From assembly GCA_946539765.1 (NCBI GenBank), contig CAMNHO010000001.1:124001-188000 (forward strand): a stretch of 64,000 nt of DNA. The letters are read 5' to 3'. Shown here in pieces: positions 24,925 to 33,181 of this stretch. The position numbers and the translations under genes were made by a program. Numbering within the stretch: the first letter of the stretch is position 1; the number at the start of each line of letters is the position of its first letter. The notes beneath the pieces are model-generated. The model saw nothing but the letters and a program-made list of their open reading frames with translations, had not been told where the DNA came from and did no database searches. This DNA comes from UBA4312 sp002394635 (GTDB lineage Bacteria > Bacillota_I > Bacilli_A > Erysipelotrichales > Erysipelotrichaceae).

Positions 24925-25901
24925 AAAATATCGTAGTAATCGGAGGAGGTACCGGTCTTTCCAGTATGCTGATGGGTATGAAAAAACTGGAGAATGTCAA
25001 TATAACGGCTATTGTTACCGTTGCAGACAGTGGCGGAAGTACCGGCCGATTACGGCAGACCTACCATGTGCCGGCGATCGGAGATATACGGCATGTACTG
25101 GCAGCTATGTCCAGCGATGAAGACGAACATTTATTTGCGGACTTGATGAATTATCGTTTTACCGGTGATGACGATATCGGAGGTCACAATCTGGGAAATT
25201 TGATCTTTCTTGCATTGATGGATACCACCGGCTCTTTTATGGGAGCTATCGATGCAATCAGTCATGTTTTGAAAGTCAAAGGGAATATATTGCCAAGTAC
25301 ATTAGACACTGTTACATTGTTTGCGATGATGGAAGACGGCACTCTCGTACGTGGTGAGGACAGTATTCCGAAAGCCCAGAATAGTATTAACCATGTGTTC
25401 TATCAACAGACGGTCCGGCCGCATGAACAGGCTATCAGAGCCATCGAGCAGGCGGATCTGATCATCTATGGAATCGGCTCTTTGTATACTTCCATCATGC
25501 CAAACCTGATCATTCCGCAGATCAGCGAAGCCATTCACAACAATCCATGCGCTAAGATTTACTTCTGTAATGCGATGAGCCAGCGGGGAGAGACTGACGA
25601 CTATTCGATGGAAGACCACATCCGTGCTATTGAACGGCATTCATATCCGGACTCGGTAGATCTGGTCGTTGTCAATCATTCATATATTCCGCAATCGATT
25701 CTGGATGCTTATGCCAAAGAAGGCTCTTATCCGATCCGTATCAGGGAGAAAAAACATGATTATGGAATTATGCAGCGATTATTGATACAATTTGACAGTA
25801 AATCCAGGATCCGTCATAATCCGGATGCGGTCAAGCAGGCAGTGGCGGAGATCCTGCAGAGAATTGATAATGAGGAGGATTTACGTGTCCTTTACCAGTG
25901 A
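24921..25901 (+). CDS. yvcK: YvcK/CofD-like gluconeogenesis and cell-shape factor
   Basis: 326 residues. N-terminal IGGGTGLSSML followed by ADSGGSTGRLR, IGDIRH, and a later GPGSLYTS-like IGSLYTSIMPNL are typical of the YvcK branch of the CofD-like family, which binds UDP-sugars. In Bacillus YvcK is needed for growth on gluconeogenic carbon and for localisation of a penicillin-binding protein. It overlaps rapZ (4 nt) and whiA (17 nt). Confidence 0.93.
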   Translation: MKNIVVIGGGTGLSSMLMGMKKLENVNITAIVTVADSGGSTGRLRQTYHVPAIGDIRHVLAAMSSDEDEHLFADLMNYRFTGDDDIGGHNLGNLIFLALMDTTGSFMGAIDAISHVLKVKGNILPSTLDTVTLFAMMEDGTLVRGEDSIPKAQNSINHVFYQQTVRPHEQAIRAIEQADLIIYGIGSLYTSIMPNLIIPQISEAIHNNPCAKIYFCNAMSQRGETDDYSMEDHIRAIERHSYPDSVDLVVVNHSYIPQSILDAYAKEGSYPIRIREKKHDYGIMQRLLIQFDSKSRIRHNPDAVKQAVAEILQRIDNEEDLRVLYQ

Positions 25902-26829
25902 AGTTAAAAATCAGATATGCAATGATCCATTGGATGCTCGCCAAAGCAGGGCTCAGTTATGTGCCTTATTTCAAATGCGTGCAGCTCTGCATCTGTCACG
26001 TGACGGAATGTATATTTCTTATCAGACCGAAAACGCGACCATTGCCAAACATATCTTTCAGCAGGTCAAATCATGTTATGATGTGAATGCGCGTCTATCG
26101 GTTATTAAAAAAATGAGGCTGAATAAGAACAATACCTATTGTGTGGAGATTCATGAGAAAGCGATGGAAATTCTCGAAGATCTTAAGATATGGACCGATG
26201 CCGGACTGAATGTACGGCCGGATCGTTCCGTGGTCCGATCGGAAAAGATGGCTCGAGCTTATCTGCAGGGTTGTTTTTTGGCTGGAGGGAGTGTCAATCA
26301 TCCAAAGACGACCAACTATCACCTGGAGATTGCATGTACACATACGGAAATGGCTAAGACGGTACAGAGCCTGATGGAACGGTTTTATCTTCCGGCCAAG
26401 AGCATCCGTCGCAAACAGTCATATGTCGTTTATCTCAAAGCCGGTGACAAGATTGGAGATTTTTTGCGGCTGTGCAATGCCAGCCAGGCGTTACTGGATT
26501 TTGAAGGAGTACGGATCCAAAGAGACTTTTTTAACCAGATGCGCCGTTTAGACAACTGTGAGATAGCCAATGAAATGAAGGCTGTACAGGCGGCAGCCAA
26601 ACAGCTGGAATACATCGCAATCCTGGATGCAAACAGACACAGGGTCCGGATCCCGGAAAAGATCGAGCATGTTATGGAAATGCGCAAACAGTTTCCGGAA
26701 GCTACGATGCAGGAACTGTGTGATGAATGCTACAAAGCATATGGAGATATTATTAAAAAATCCGGCATGAAACATCGTTTGAATAAGATCAAGACGATGG
26801 CACTGGCTTTAACGGAGGATGCAGAATGA
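25885..26829 (+). CDS. whiA: WhiA-family DNA-binding protein
   Basis: 314 residues. An N-terminal LAGLIDADG-like domain (YLQGCFLAGGSVNHP) is followed by a C-terminal helix-turn-helix (TMQELCDECYKAYGDIIKKS). WhiA binds the chromosome and affects division and segregation in Bacillota. The GTG at 25885 is chosen because GAGGAGG lies 5 nt upstream and the sequence from there (VSFTSEVKNQI) aligns with family N-termini. The longer frame from 25792 lies inside yvcK. It ends with an ATGA overlap into the lipoprotein gene. Confidence 0.93.
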   Translation: MSFTSEVKNQICNDPLDARQSRAQLCALFQMRAALHLSRDGMYISYQTENATIAKHIFQQVKSCYDVNARLSVIKKMRLNKNNTYCVEIHEKAMEILEDLKIWTDAGLNVRPDRSVVRSEKMARAYLQGCFLAGGSVNHPKTTNYHLEIACTHTEMAKTVQSLMERFYLPAKSIRRKQSYVVYLKAGDKIGDFLRLCNASQALLDFEGVRIQRDFFNQMRRLDNCEIANEMKAVQAAAKQLEYIAILDANRHRVRIPEKIEHVMEMRKQFPEATMQELCDECYKAYGDIIKKSGMKHRLNKIKTMALALTEDAE

Positions 26830-27359
26830 TAAAAAAAATCATGACACTGTTACTGGTGATAAGTCTGTGTGCCTGTTCATCAGGCTATGAGCTACGTAAA
26901 CAGACATTTACATTTGAATTAGGGGATGACGTGTATGCCAACGCATCCAACTATATAAAGGATCCGGAGAAATACAATCTAAAGAACGTGAAGGTGCGGG
27001 CTTTATCACAGGGGATCCGGGTCAAGGAAAATCGTTTTGTCTCCGGTTCCAAAGATTATCTCGTTTGTGGAGAATACAATTTTGAACTGGTAGACGGCAA
27101 GAAAGAAACAAAGTTTCGCATTAAGGTCAAAGATACCAAGCCTCCAACGTTATCTGAAGATGTGACGGAAATCAAGATTGCAGCCGGCAGTGGCTTTGCC
27201 TGGCAGGATTATTTAAAAGCATCCGATCTATCCGGTGTCAGTTATTCCTTTGCTCCGATCGTAGATACGACGATTGCCGGTAGTACCGATGTAACGGTAA
27301 AGATCTATGATCGCTTCGGCAATACTGTGGAAAAAGTTGTGACCGTTAAAGTGGAATAG
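26826..27359 (+). CDS. Secreted lipoprotein, unknown function
   Basis: 177 residues. A lipoprotein signal peptide ends with the lipobox SLCAC, making C17 the likely lipidated residue. The mature part is all-beta in character. The second half (DTKPPTLSEDVTEIKIAAG, TIAGSTDVTVKIYDRFGN) resembles Ig-like/cadherin-type surface domains found in Bacillota cell-surface proteins. The start overlaps the whiA stop (ATGA), with GGAGG 7 nt upstream, so it belongs to the rapZ operon. No specific role can be read from sequence. Confidence 0.82.
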   Translation: MIKKIMTLLLVISLCACSSGYELRKQTFTFELGDDVYANASNYIKDPEKYNLKNVKVRALSQGIRVKENRFVSGSKDYLVCGEYNFELVDGKKETKFRIKVKDTKPPTLSEDVTEIKIAAGSGFAWQDYLKASDLSGVSYSFAPIVDTTIAGSTDVTVKIYDRFGNTVEKVVTVKVE

Positions 27360-27361
27360 GA

Positions 27362-27367
27362 TATAAT
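27362..27367 (+). promoter_or_regulatory. -10 element just before the NusG_II protein gene
   Basis: TATAAT lies exactly 7 nt before the ATG at 27375 with no Shine-Dalgarno between, predicting a leaderless transcript. A TTGTGA at 27337-27342 is a loosely spaced -35 candidate. Confidence 0.5.
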
Positions 27368-27374
27368 ACTAAAT

Positions 27375-27734
27375 ATGACAAAAGCCGATAAACTATTGAT
27401 CATTTTGATCATGATATGTTCCATAGGTTCCTTGATCCCGCTGCTACGCCATAATCCACTGCCATCCCAGGTCGTGGTTTATGTAAAAAACCAGGAGGTG
27501 CTTCGGCAGGATCTTAGCCAGAACGGAACGTATCACGTAGAAGGAACACTGGGTACGGTAACCGTGGAAATCAAAGACCGGAAGGTACAGGTGACACAGG
27601 AAAACAGTCCTTATCACATCTGTTCGAAACAAGGGGCCATTTCGGATGCTTCGACACCAATCGTCTGTCTTCCTAACGAGACGATCGTAAAAATCGAATC
27701 AGACGATGTTGGCGAGGATACGGTGATACAATGA
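27375..27734 (+). CDS. NusG domain II-containing membrane-anchored protein
   Basis: 119 residues. One N-terminal membrane helix (about 7-23) is followed by a small beta domain: VVVYVKNQEV, GTYHVEGTLGTVTVEIKDRKV, and SPYHICSKQGAIS with a conserved Cys. This is the pattern of the NusG_II (DUF1312-like) proteins that accompany Gx transporters. The neighbour, overlapping by 4 nt, is such a transporter. A link to quinone/isoprenoid or electron-transport modules is known from gene neighbourhoods only. Confidence 0.75.
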   Translation: MTKADKLLIILIMICSIGSLIPLLRHNPLPSQVVVYVKNQEVLRQDLSQNGTYHVEGTLGTVTVEIKDRKVQVTQENSPYHICSKQGAISDASTPIVCLPNETIVKIESDDVGEDTVIQ

Positions 27735-28231
27735 CGACAAGAAAAGCGGTTGAGCTGGCCTTTCTTATGGCGGCCGGTATTGTATTACAAATTATGGAAA
27801 GCTTTCTGCCCGTTGTCTTTATCGTCCCGGGATTTAAAATCGGTTTTGCCAATATCATTGCGTTATATACTTTATATAATTATGATACTAGGTCCATGTG
27901 GATCGTAGGCATCGGCCGGATCTTTATGGCCAGTTTATTGCAGGGCTTGTTGTTTTCTGTTTCCTTCTGGCTGTCTTTGGCCGGAGGGCTGTTATCTTTA
28001 AGCATCATGTCTTTGTTACATAGAACCGGAAAGTTCTCTATTTACGGCGTGAGTGTGGCCGGTGCAGCCTGCCATAGTATCGGGCAGGTGGCGGCAGTCA
28101 CCTTTATTTATCAGCAGTTTTTTATGCAGCTGTATTTGCCGGTATTGCTGGCATTGTCTATTGTCAGTGGCTTATGCATCGGGATCCTTGCAGGCCAGCT
28201 GATCAGACGTTTAAGGAGGGTTACTTTATGA
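27731..28231 (+). CDS. Gx transporter family protein (heptaprenyl diphosphate synthase component I-like)
   Basis: 166 residues, with five or six membrane helices. The conserved N-terminal block is LMAAGIVLQIMESFLP, then PGFKIGFANIIALYTLY and GAACHSIGQVAAV. This matches the Gx/Hpre_diP_synt_I family. Despite the historical name, these are integral membrane proteins resembling ECF-type substrate-binding components. The start overlaps the preceding gene by 4 nt and the stop overlaps the next gene (ATGA), so translation is coupled. Confidence 0.85.
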   Translation: MTTRKAVELAFLMAAGIVLQIMESFLPVVFIVPGFKIGFANIIALYTLYNYDTRSMWIVGIGRIFMASLLQGLLFSVSFWLSLAGGLLSLSIMSLLHRTGKFSIYGVSVAGAACHSIGQVAAVTFIYQQFFMQLYLPVLLALSIVSGLCIGILAGQLIRRLRRVTL

Positions 28232-28497
28232 CATATCGATATCGTCCACGCGGTGTTTGTTCCCGCGAGCTTGTTTTTGAGATAGAAGACGGAAAAGTGC
28301 AGTCATTTTATGCTGTCGACGGCTGTAATGGAAATTTACAAGGGATTTCCCATTTGATCCAGGGGATGCCGGTCCAGGAAGTCATCGAACGACTGGAGGG
28401 GATCCAATGTGGACCACGTCCGACATCTTGTCCGGATCAGATTTCAAAAGCTTTAAAAGCGTATCAGATGCGAGGAAGCCATGACGGAGCGCTTTAA
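28228..28497 (+). CDS. TSCPD domain-containing protein (TIGR03905 type)
   Basis: 89 residues. VCSRELVFEIEDGKV, VDGCNGNLQGISHLIQGM and the C-terminal CGPRPTSCPDQISKAL define the family; the TSCPD motif is intact and several cysteines suggest metal or nucleotide binding. Related domains occur at the end of class II ribonucleotide reductases, but the free-standing protein has no proven function. The ATG at 28228 is preceded by AAGGAGGG; the longer frame from 28174 lies inside the transporter gene. Confidence 0.85.
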   Translation: MTYRYRPRGVCSRELVFEIEDGKVQSFYAVDGCNGNLQGISHLIQGMPVQEVIERLEGIQCGPRPTSCPDQISKALKAYQMRGSHDGAL

Positions 28498-29089
28498 CGG
28501 TGCCTTGCAGGATGTTCAAAGACGAATGAGCGACAGCCTGGTTACATATTCGGTCAACGCGATGGAAAAGCTGGACGGAATAGCACAGGCTATGACTGGA
28601 AAAACAATCGTCGATACGGATTTCCTAAAGCTGATGGAACTATACGGAAGAAAATATCGAAAGATCGGGAATGAAAAAGGATGTCGGTTCTGTGTGATGC
28701 GGATGCAGCAGCTGGTATGGATCCGGCAGCGGAAAAAAAGACAGAAAGAATTTCCGAATCTGATCTTCACAGGGCAGATGGATTCTCTTACCAAAGAGTT
28801 TCTGGACGAGTTTCCTACGTATCTGCATTCGTATGAAGAACAATACAAAAAAAATGTGTTGCGTCTGGCTGTCATATTTACCATCTTTTTAATGGTGTTT
28901 CTTGTTCTGATCTGTCACATGTCTTTTTTGACTGGCTGGCTGATTTCCATGATCAGCTTTGGGACAATACTCTGGCTGACTTTTCGGGATGGCTGGCAAA
29001 GACTGATCCAGGATCAGCTGGATGATTTGATCCACGAGGTGGAACCAAGTTGTGAATTATTGAACAAATCTATTCAAAACGACTTGTAA
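28481..29089 (+). CDS. Hypothetical membrane protein with N-terminal cytosolic helical domain
   Basis: 202 residues. A charged helical N-terminal half of about 120 residues contains one Cys pair (GCRFCVMRM). Two adjacent membrane helices follow (about 125-146 and 148-168), then an acidic C-terminal tail. I do not recognise the family. It overlaps the TSCPD gene by 17 nt and has a GAGGAAG ribosome binding site, so it ends the transcription unit that began near 27.37 kb. Its last codons contain the upstream Rex-like box. Confidence 0.75.
   Translation: MTERFNGALQDVQRRMSDSLVTYSVNAMEKLDGIAQAMTGKTIVDTDFLKLMELYGRKYRKIGNEKGCRFCVMRMQQLVWIRQRKKRQKEFPNLIFTGQMDSLTKEFLDEFPTYLHSYEEQYKKNVLRLAVIFTIFLMVFLVLICHMSFLTGWLISMISFGTILWLTFRDGWQRLIQDQLDDLIHEVEPSCELLNKSIQNDL
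29050..29067. promoter_or_regulatory. Upstream Rex-like box (imperfect)
   Basis: TTGTGAATTATTGAACAA: perfect left half TTGTGAA, 4-bp spacer, right half TGAACAA with two changes from TTCACAA. It lies inside the end of the preceding gene, 34 bp upstream of the second box. Confidence 0.4.
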
Positions 29090-29112
29090 ATTATTTCACA
29101 AATGGGTACAAT
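29084..29112 (+). promoter_or_regulatory. rex promoter with Rex operator
   Basis: TTGTAAATTATTTCACAA (29084-29101) matches the Rex consensus TTGTGAANNNNTTCACAA at 13 of 14 fixed positions. It ends 5 bp before TACAAT (29107-29112), the -10 of the rex gene. This implies autorepression relieved by high NADH. Confidence 0.75.
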
Positions 29113-29130
29113 AAAATTGTGGTGATAATG

Positions 29131-29760
29131 ATGAACAATAATAATAGAAGCGTACCCAAAGCGACTTTTCAAAGGTATCCTGTATATCTGAAAGCACTGC
29201 GACGTTTACAAAATAATGGGGTGGAACGTGTGATGTCCAAGGAACTGGCACAGTTGGTCAATATTGAACCAACAACGATCCGCCGGGATTTTTCTTTCCT
29301 GGGAAGTCTGGGAAAACAAGGCTATGGTTATGAGGTGAATCGTCTTGTAGAAATCTTCAATCGGGAACTGGGAATGGATTTCGACGAGAAGATCATATTG
29401 ATCGGTGCCGGTAATTTAGGCCGTGCTATCATGAATTATAATAGCTGGGATTATATTGTCGGTGAGATCGTCTGTGCGTTTGACGCCGATCCGTCCAAGT
29501 GTGGCATTCAATCCGGCGTACGTGTATATCCGATGGAAGAACTGAGCCAGCGTTTGCCAAAGGGGTGTCACATTGCGATATTGACGATCAGCCATGATGT
29601 GCAGGCAACCGTCGATCTGTTAGTCGAAAACGGCATCAACGGATTGGTGGACTTTACCCATCAGCATTTTATCGTGCCAAAAGGGGTTGTCGTAAAAGCT
29701 GTCGATGTGGTATCATCAATCCAGGAATTGGTTTTTGAATCCAATTCGATCGTTCAATAA
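29131..29760 (+). CDS. rex: Redox-sensing transcriptional repressor Rex
   Basis: 209 residues. The N-terminal winged helix (RYPVYLKALRRL, IEPTTIRRDFSFLG) is followed by a Rossmann NADH-binding domain (IGAGNLGRAIMNY) and the C-terminal swapped helix (VKAVDVVSSIQELVF). Rex senses NADH/NAD+ and represses fermentation genes. The start is set at the second of two adjacent ATGs (29131) because TGGTGAT ends 4 nt before it; GTG codons at 29119 and 29122 are in frame but would abut the -10. A Rex box overlaps its promoter. A T-box leader follows its stop directly. Confidence 0.93.
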   Translation: MNNNNRSVPKATFQRYPVYLKALRRLQNNGVERVMSKELAQLVNIEPTTIRRDFSFLGSLGKQGYGYEVNRLVEIFNRELGMDFDEKIILIGAGNLGRAIMNYNSWDYIVGEIVCAFDADPSKCGIQSGVRVYPMEELSQRLPKGCHIAILTISHDVQATVDLLVENGINGLVDFTHQHFIVPKGVVVKAVDVVSSIQELVFESNSIVQ

Positions 29761-29764
29761 GCTA

Positions 29765-29972
29765 AGAAGCGGACCTTCTATGTAAAATGGATGAAGAAAG
29801 CGACCTGTGACGGTGAAAGACAGGAGATTCTATACATGGAATAACAGCCGTGGAGCTGAACTGGAGAAATTAAGTAGACAGTTCCGTGGGATACGTTACA
29901 TCCGAAAGAGCAGTTCACATGAAATAGGATGGTACCGCGGTAACAATCGTTCCTTGTTAAGGAACTTTTTTT
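29765..29972 (+). ncRNA. T-box leader (predicted asparagine-responsive)
   Basis: The T-box core AGGATGGTACCGCGG (29926-29940) is followed by terminator GTTCCTT/AAGGAAC and a T7 run (29949-29972). About 160 nt of structured stem I/II/III sequence lies upstream. Because asnS follows, the specifier should be AAC; AAC triplets occur in the right part of the leader, but I did not fold it, so the specifier assignment is not made. Uncharged tRNA-Asn would favour the antiterminator. Confidence 0.9.
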
Positions 29973-29984
29973 ATGGAGGAAAGT

Positions 29985-31340
29985 ATGCTGATTAAAAAAT
30001 TAAAAGAAATGTATGAACAAATGGATGGGCAGACAGTCACTTTGCAGGGATGGGTACGTACCAATCGTAACTCAAAAGCTGTTGGTTTTATTGAATTAAA
30101 CGATGGTACATGCTTTTCTAATGTTCAGATCGTTTATGGAGACTCCTTAGCGGATTTTGCGGCTATATCCAAGATAACCTTGGGTTCGGCTATCGAAGTG
30201 GAAGGTACATTGGTATGTACCCCGAAGGGAAAACAACCGTTTGAGATCCAAGCTCAGAAAATGACGGTGCTGGGCATGTCCGAACACGATTATCCGTTAC
30301 AGAAAAAACGACACAGCTTTGAATATATGCGTGAGATTCCTCATGTAAGACCACGGGCCAATACGTATTATGCGATGTTTCGGCTTCGTTCGGTTCTGAG
30401 TATGGCCATTCATACGTTTTTTCAGGATCGCGGTTTTGTCTATATCCATACACCTATCATCACCGGTAATGATGCAGAGGGGGCTGGTGAGTGCTTTACA
30501 GTTACAACTCGTTCCGATGATGAATACGAGCAAGATTTCTTTGGAAAACATGCTCAGCTGACAGTATCTGGCCAGCTGCATGTAGAACCTTTTGCGCTGA
30601 CATATCGGAATGTTTATACATTTGGACCTACTTTCCGTGCGGAGAATTCCAATACGACCCGTCATGCCAGCGAATTTTGGATGATCGAACCGGAACTGGC
30701 TTTTGCAGATCTGAATGACAATATGGATTGTGTAGAGGAAATGATCAAATATTGCATCAATTATTGTCTAGAGCATGCGAAAGAGGAAATGGAGTTCTTT
30801 AACCGCATTATCGATAAACATTGTATCGAACGGGTAACCAAGGTAGCCAACAGTGAATTTAAACGAATGACTTATACAGAAGCCATTGAAGAACTTATGA
30901 AGGTCAAAGATCGTTTTGAGAATAAGAATATTTACTGGGGAATGGATCTGCAGTCCGAACATGAGCGTTATATTTGTGAGAAGGTCATCAACGGTCCGGT
31001 GTTCCTGATCGATTATCCGAAGGAAATCAAAGCCTTTTATATGCGTGTTAACGAAGACAACAAAACGGTAGCAGCTTGTGATCTTCTGGTACCTTATGTT
31101 GGAGAGCTGATCGGAGGTTCCCAGCGTGAAGAGCGATATGATGTTCTGGTGAATAAAATGAAAGAATTAGGTATCGGGCAGGAATCCCTGCAATGGTATT
31201 TAGATCTTCGTCGTTTCGGAGGATGCAAACACAGTGGTTTTGGCTTGGGCTTTGACCGTATGTTGATGTATCTGACCGGTATGCAGAATATCCGGGATGT
31301 ACAACCATATCCACGGACCCCGAGAAATTTGATTTTTTAA
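29985..31340 (+). CDS. asnS: Asparaginyl-tRNA synthetase
   Basis: 451 residues. An N-terminal OB-fold anticodon-binding domain (VTLQGWVRTNRNSKAVGFIELNDG) is followed by the class IIb core: motif 2 (FRAENSNTTRHASEF) and motif 3 (GFGLGFDRMLMYLTG). The NTTRH form with HxxEFWM identifies AsnRS rather than AspRS. The start ATG at 29985 follows GGAGGAAAGT. Expression is predicted to depend on the T-box leader directly upstream. Confidence 0.95.
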   Translation: MLIKKLKEMYEQMDGQTVTLQGWVRTNRNSKAVGFIELNDGTCFSNVQIVYGDSLADFAAISKITLGSAIEVEGTLVCTPKGKQPFEIQAQKMTVLGMSEHDYPLQKKRHSFEYMREIPHVRPRANTYYAMFRLRSVLSMAIHTFFQDRGFVYIHTPIITGNDAEGAGECFTVTTRSDDEYEQDFFGKHAQLTVSGQLHVEPFALTYRNVYTFGPTFRAENSNTTRHASEFWMIEPELAFADLNDNMDCVEEMIKYCINYCLEHAKEEMEFFNRIIDKHCIERVTKVANSEFKRMTYTEAIEELMKVKDRFENKNIYWGMDLQSEHERYICEKVINGPVFLIDYPKEIKAFYMRVNEDNKTVAACDLLVPYVGELIGGSQREERYDVLVNKMKELGIGQESLQWYLDLRRFGGCKHSGFGLGFDRMLMYLTGMQNIRDVQPYPRTPRNLIF

Positions 31341-31341
31341 A

Positions 31342-31365
31342 AAAAGGAAGCGTAGGCTTCCTTTT
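31342..31365. terminator. Bidirectional terminator between asnS and the PPOX gene
   Basis: AAAAGGAAGC/GCTTCCTTTT stem with a 4-nt loop, closing the convergent genes. Confidence 0.85.
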
Positions 31366-31756
31366 AAAATGTGATGGTTTTTGGGGCCTCGGTAAAGGAG
31401 CTGATGGTGGCGGTTCCCTCCATTAAGGCAAATACAGCCGTATTGCCGTCGCCAGGGGCATACATGCTCTTAAGTTCCGGATAATTGTCCAGCATATGTT
31501 GAGCCGCTTCTAAGCGCTCATCCAGCTTTACCTTGGCACTGATGCGGATCCATCTCCCTTCGACCATGGCGCAGATCTCGATCCATGGATTTTCGATCAT
31601 CTGTCTGGCTACATCTTTTTTCAGTCCTGTTTGTATGGTCAGCTTACCATCGAACAGGTCGATGGTTCCGAAAGGACGTACCCGGGGCTTATTGTTGTCG
31701 ATGGTAGCCAGAAAGTAAGTGTTTGCGGTTTTAAGGAATTCATAGATTTCTTTCAT
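31364..31756 (-). CDS. Pyridoxamine 5'-phosphate oxidase-like (PPOX split-barrel) protein
   Basis: 130 residues. TYFLATIDNNKPRVRPFGTIDLFDGKL and NPWIEICAMVEGRWIRI are typical of the small split beta-barrel flavoprotein family; the RVRPF segment contributes to FMN contacts. Members reduce or bind flavin, F420 or heme-type ligands, and this one cannot be assigned a substrate. GAGAGG lies upstream of the ATG on the minus strand. It is monocistronic and convergent with asnS. Confidence 0.88.
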   Translation of the reverse strand: MKEIYEFLKTANTYFLATIDNNKPRVRPFGTIDLFDGKLTIQTGLKKDVARQMIENPWIEICAMVEGRWIRISAKVKLDERLEAAQHMLDNYPELKSMYAPGDGNTAVFALMEGTATISSFTEAPKTITF

Positions 31757-31840
31757 GATTCATACCTCTCTTGATTCTATTATAGTAGAAGCGATTGTGT
31801 TTGTCATCTGAATGGTGTGTTGTAAAAAACAAGGAGAATA

Positions 31841-31849
31841 TGTTATAAA
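31841..31849 (+). promoter_or_regulatory. Extended -10 immediately upstream of the amidase-like gene
   Basis: TGTTATAAA ends 6 nt before the ATG at 31856. AAGGAG at 31831 is 19 nt from the start codon, too far to serve as its ribosome binding site, so a leaderless mRNA is predicted. Confidence 0.5.
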
Positions 31850-31855
31850 TATGTT

Positions 31856-33181
31856 ATGAAATCGAAACAAAAAGCCGGATTGAACACAATGAACAAAGTG
31901 ATATTGATCGTTACGACCATTGCACTGGCAGCCGTTGCTGTTTTTTTATTCGTGACACGGCCACGGGAAATAGATTCTCTATATGATACATATCTGGATA
32001 CGCTCGATGAAGATGTTCGGCTATCAGAATTGATCGAACCTTCTTTTAAAGAAGTTTATAAGGTAAAGGAATTTACATATTACGGGGAATCCTTAAAATT
32101 TTATCACAAGAAGGACCTTGTCAAAGTGGATGACATGTTAGGGAAAAATGTAGTGCTTCATAATGTGGAAACCGGTGAGGAAATTACCTATACATATTCC
32201 AACGGTGCCGAAGACGGTATTATGGTAGGGCAGTTAAAACCGGGATTTTATGAGGTTTATATTTATGACAAGTTTGTCAAGAAACGTCTGTATTTTGATA
32301 AAGAGACGCATGTGGAGCCGTTTGAGACGCTTCGCCGGAATGAGAAATCCAAGCATGTGCAGATCGATGCCTCCAAGGATTTTCTTTCTAAGTATGGTAT
32401 CCATATGGACCGTAACTATGTGTTTATCTCGGTAACGGAGACCATTCCGATGGCACAGACGATCGATGTACTGATTGATCCTTGCGGGAATACGTACAAT
32501 CCGAACACCAACACCACAACCACCGGTATTTCGGTGGGCAGTGTATCTGAACAAAAAGATGCCTATGCCCTGGCTTTAAAGATAAAAGAAGATCTGGAGG
32601 CCTATGGGCTGAAGGTGGAATTAACCAGAGACGAGAATGGGGATCCGAGTTATTATGGTAAAGACGGACGTGTTGGCCAGGGTTATATGAGAAATGCCAA
32701 AATTTATATTTCTCTGGGCTTTTTACAGGATAAGGATGTAGACCGTCCATTGATCGTGGCCAGTCCTTACACATCTGCTTCCTTTGCCAACAATGTTTCC
32801 TATTATATGCAGAAATATAATCTGGAAATGTACGGTGTCAATGGAGGAGCCGGTTCCTTATACGAAAGAGGTGTCGTTTTGGATGGTTACATCCAGGATG
32901 AAGAAAAGATGGAAGAGTCTATCTATGAAGAATTGCCACAGCTGAGGGAAAGCGGAGGTAAGGTCACATTCTGCGGTGTCATCGAAAATGCCAAGGAAAA
33001 CCAGCGGTATCAGGATTGTAATGGCATGTATGCGATTTATATCCAGTTCTGTAATGCGTATTCTGAAGACAGCGTTTTATATTATAAATCAAATATGGAT
33101 ATGATGGCCCATGCGATTGCGGATGGTACCATATCCTATTTTGAAATAGAAGGTGAAAATTTTGAAGCTAACAGTAAGTAA
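31856..33181 (+). CDS. Membrane-anchored amidase_3-like protein lacking zinc ligands
   Basis: 441 residues. One membrane anchor lies at about 15-33, then a beta-rich region at about 50-165. From about 200 a domain follows whose layout matches N-acetylmuramoyl-L-alanine amidases: VLIDPCGN (207-212) where active enzymes have VIDPGHGG, SEQKDAYALALKIKEDLEAYG (E232) in place of the Glu-containing helix, KVELTRDENG, then ARNA-like MRNAKIYISLGFL where active enzymes have FISIHAN. Both zinc histidines are thus absent while E232 remains. It may be a wall-binding or regulatory pseudo-enzyme. The stop overlaps the start of the ABC-F gene, so the two are coupled. Confidence 0.65.
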   Translation: MKSKQKAGLNTMNKVILIVTTIALAAVAVFLFVTRPREIDSLYDTYLDTLDEDVRLSELIEPSFKEVYKVKEFTYYGESLKFYHKKDLVKVDDMLGKNVVLHNVETGEEITYTYSNGAEDGIMVGQLKPGFYEVYIYDKFVKKRLYFDKETHVEPFETLRRNEKSKHVQIDASKDFLSKYGIHMDRNYVFISVTETIPMAQTIDVLIDPCGNTYNPNTNTTTTGISVGSVSEQKDAYALALKIKEDLEAYGLKVELTRDENGDPSYYGKDGRVGQGYMRNAKIYISLGFLQDKDVDRPLIVASPYTSASFANNVSYYMQKYNLEMYGVNGGAGSLYERGVVLDGYIQDEEKMEESIYEELPQLRESGGKVTFCGVIENAKENQRYQDCNGMYAIYIQFCNAYSEDSVLYYKSNMDMMAHAIADGTISYFEIEGENFEANSK

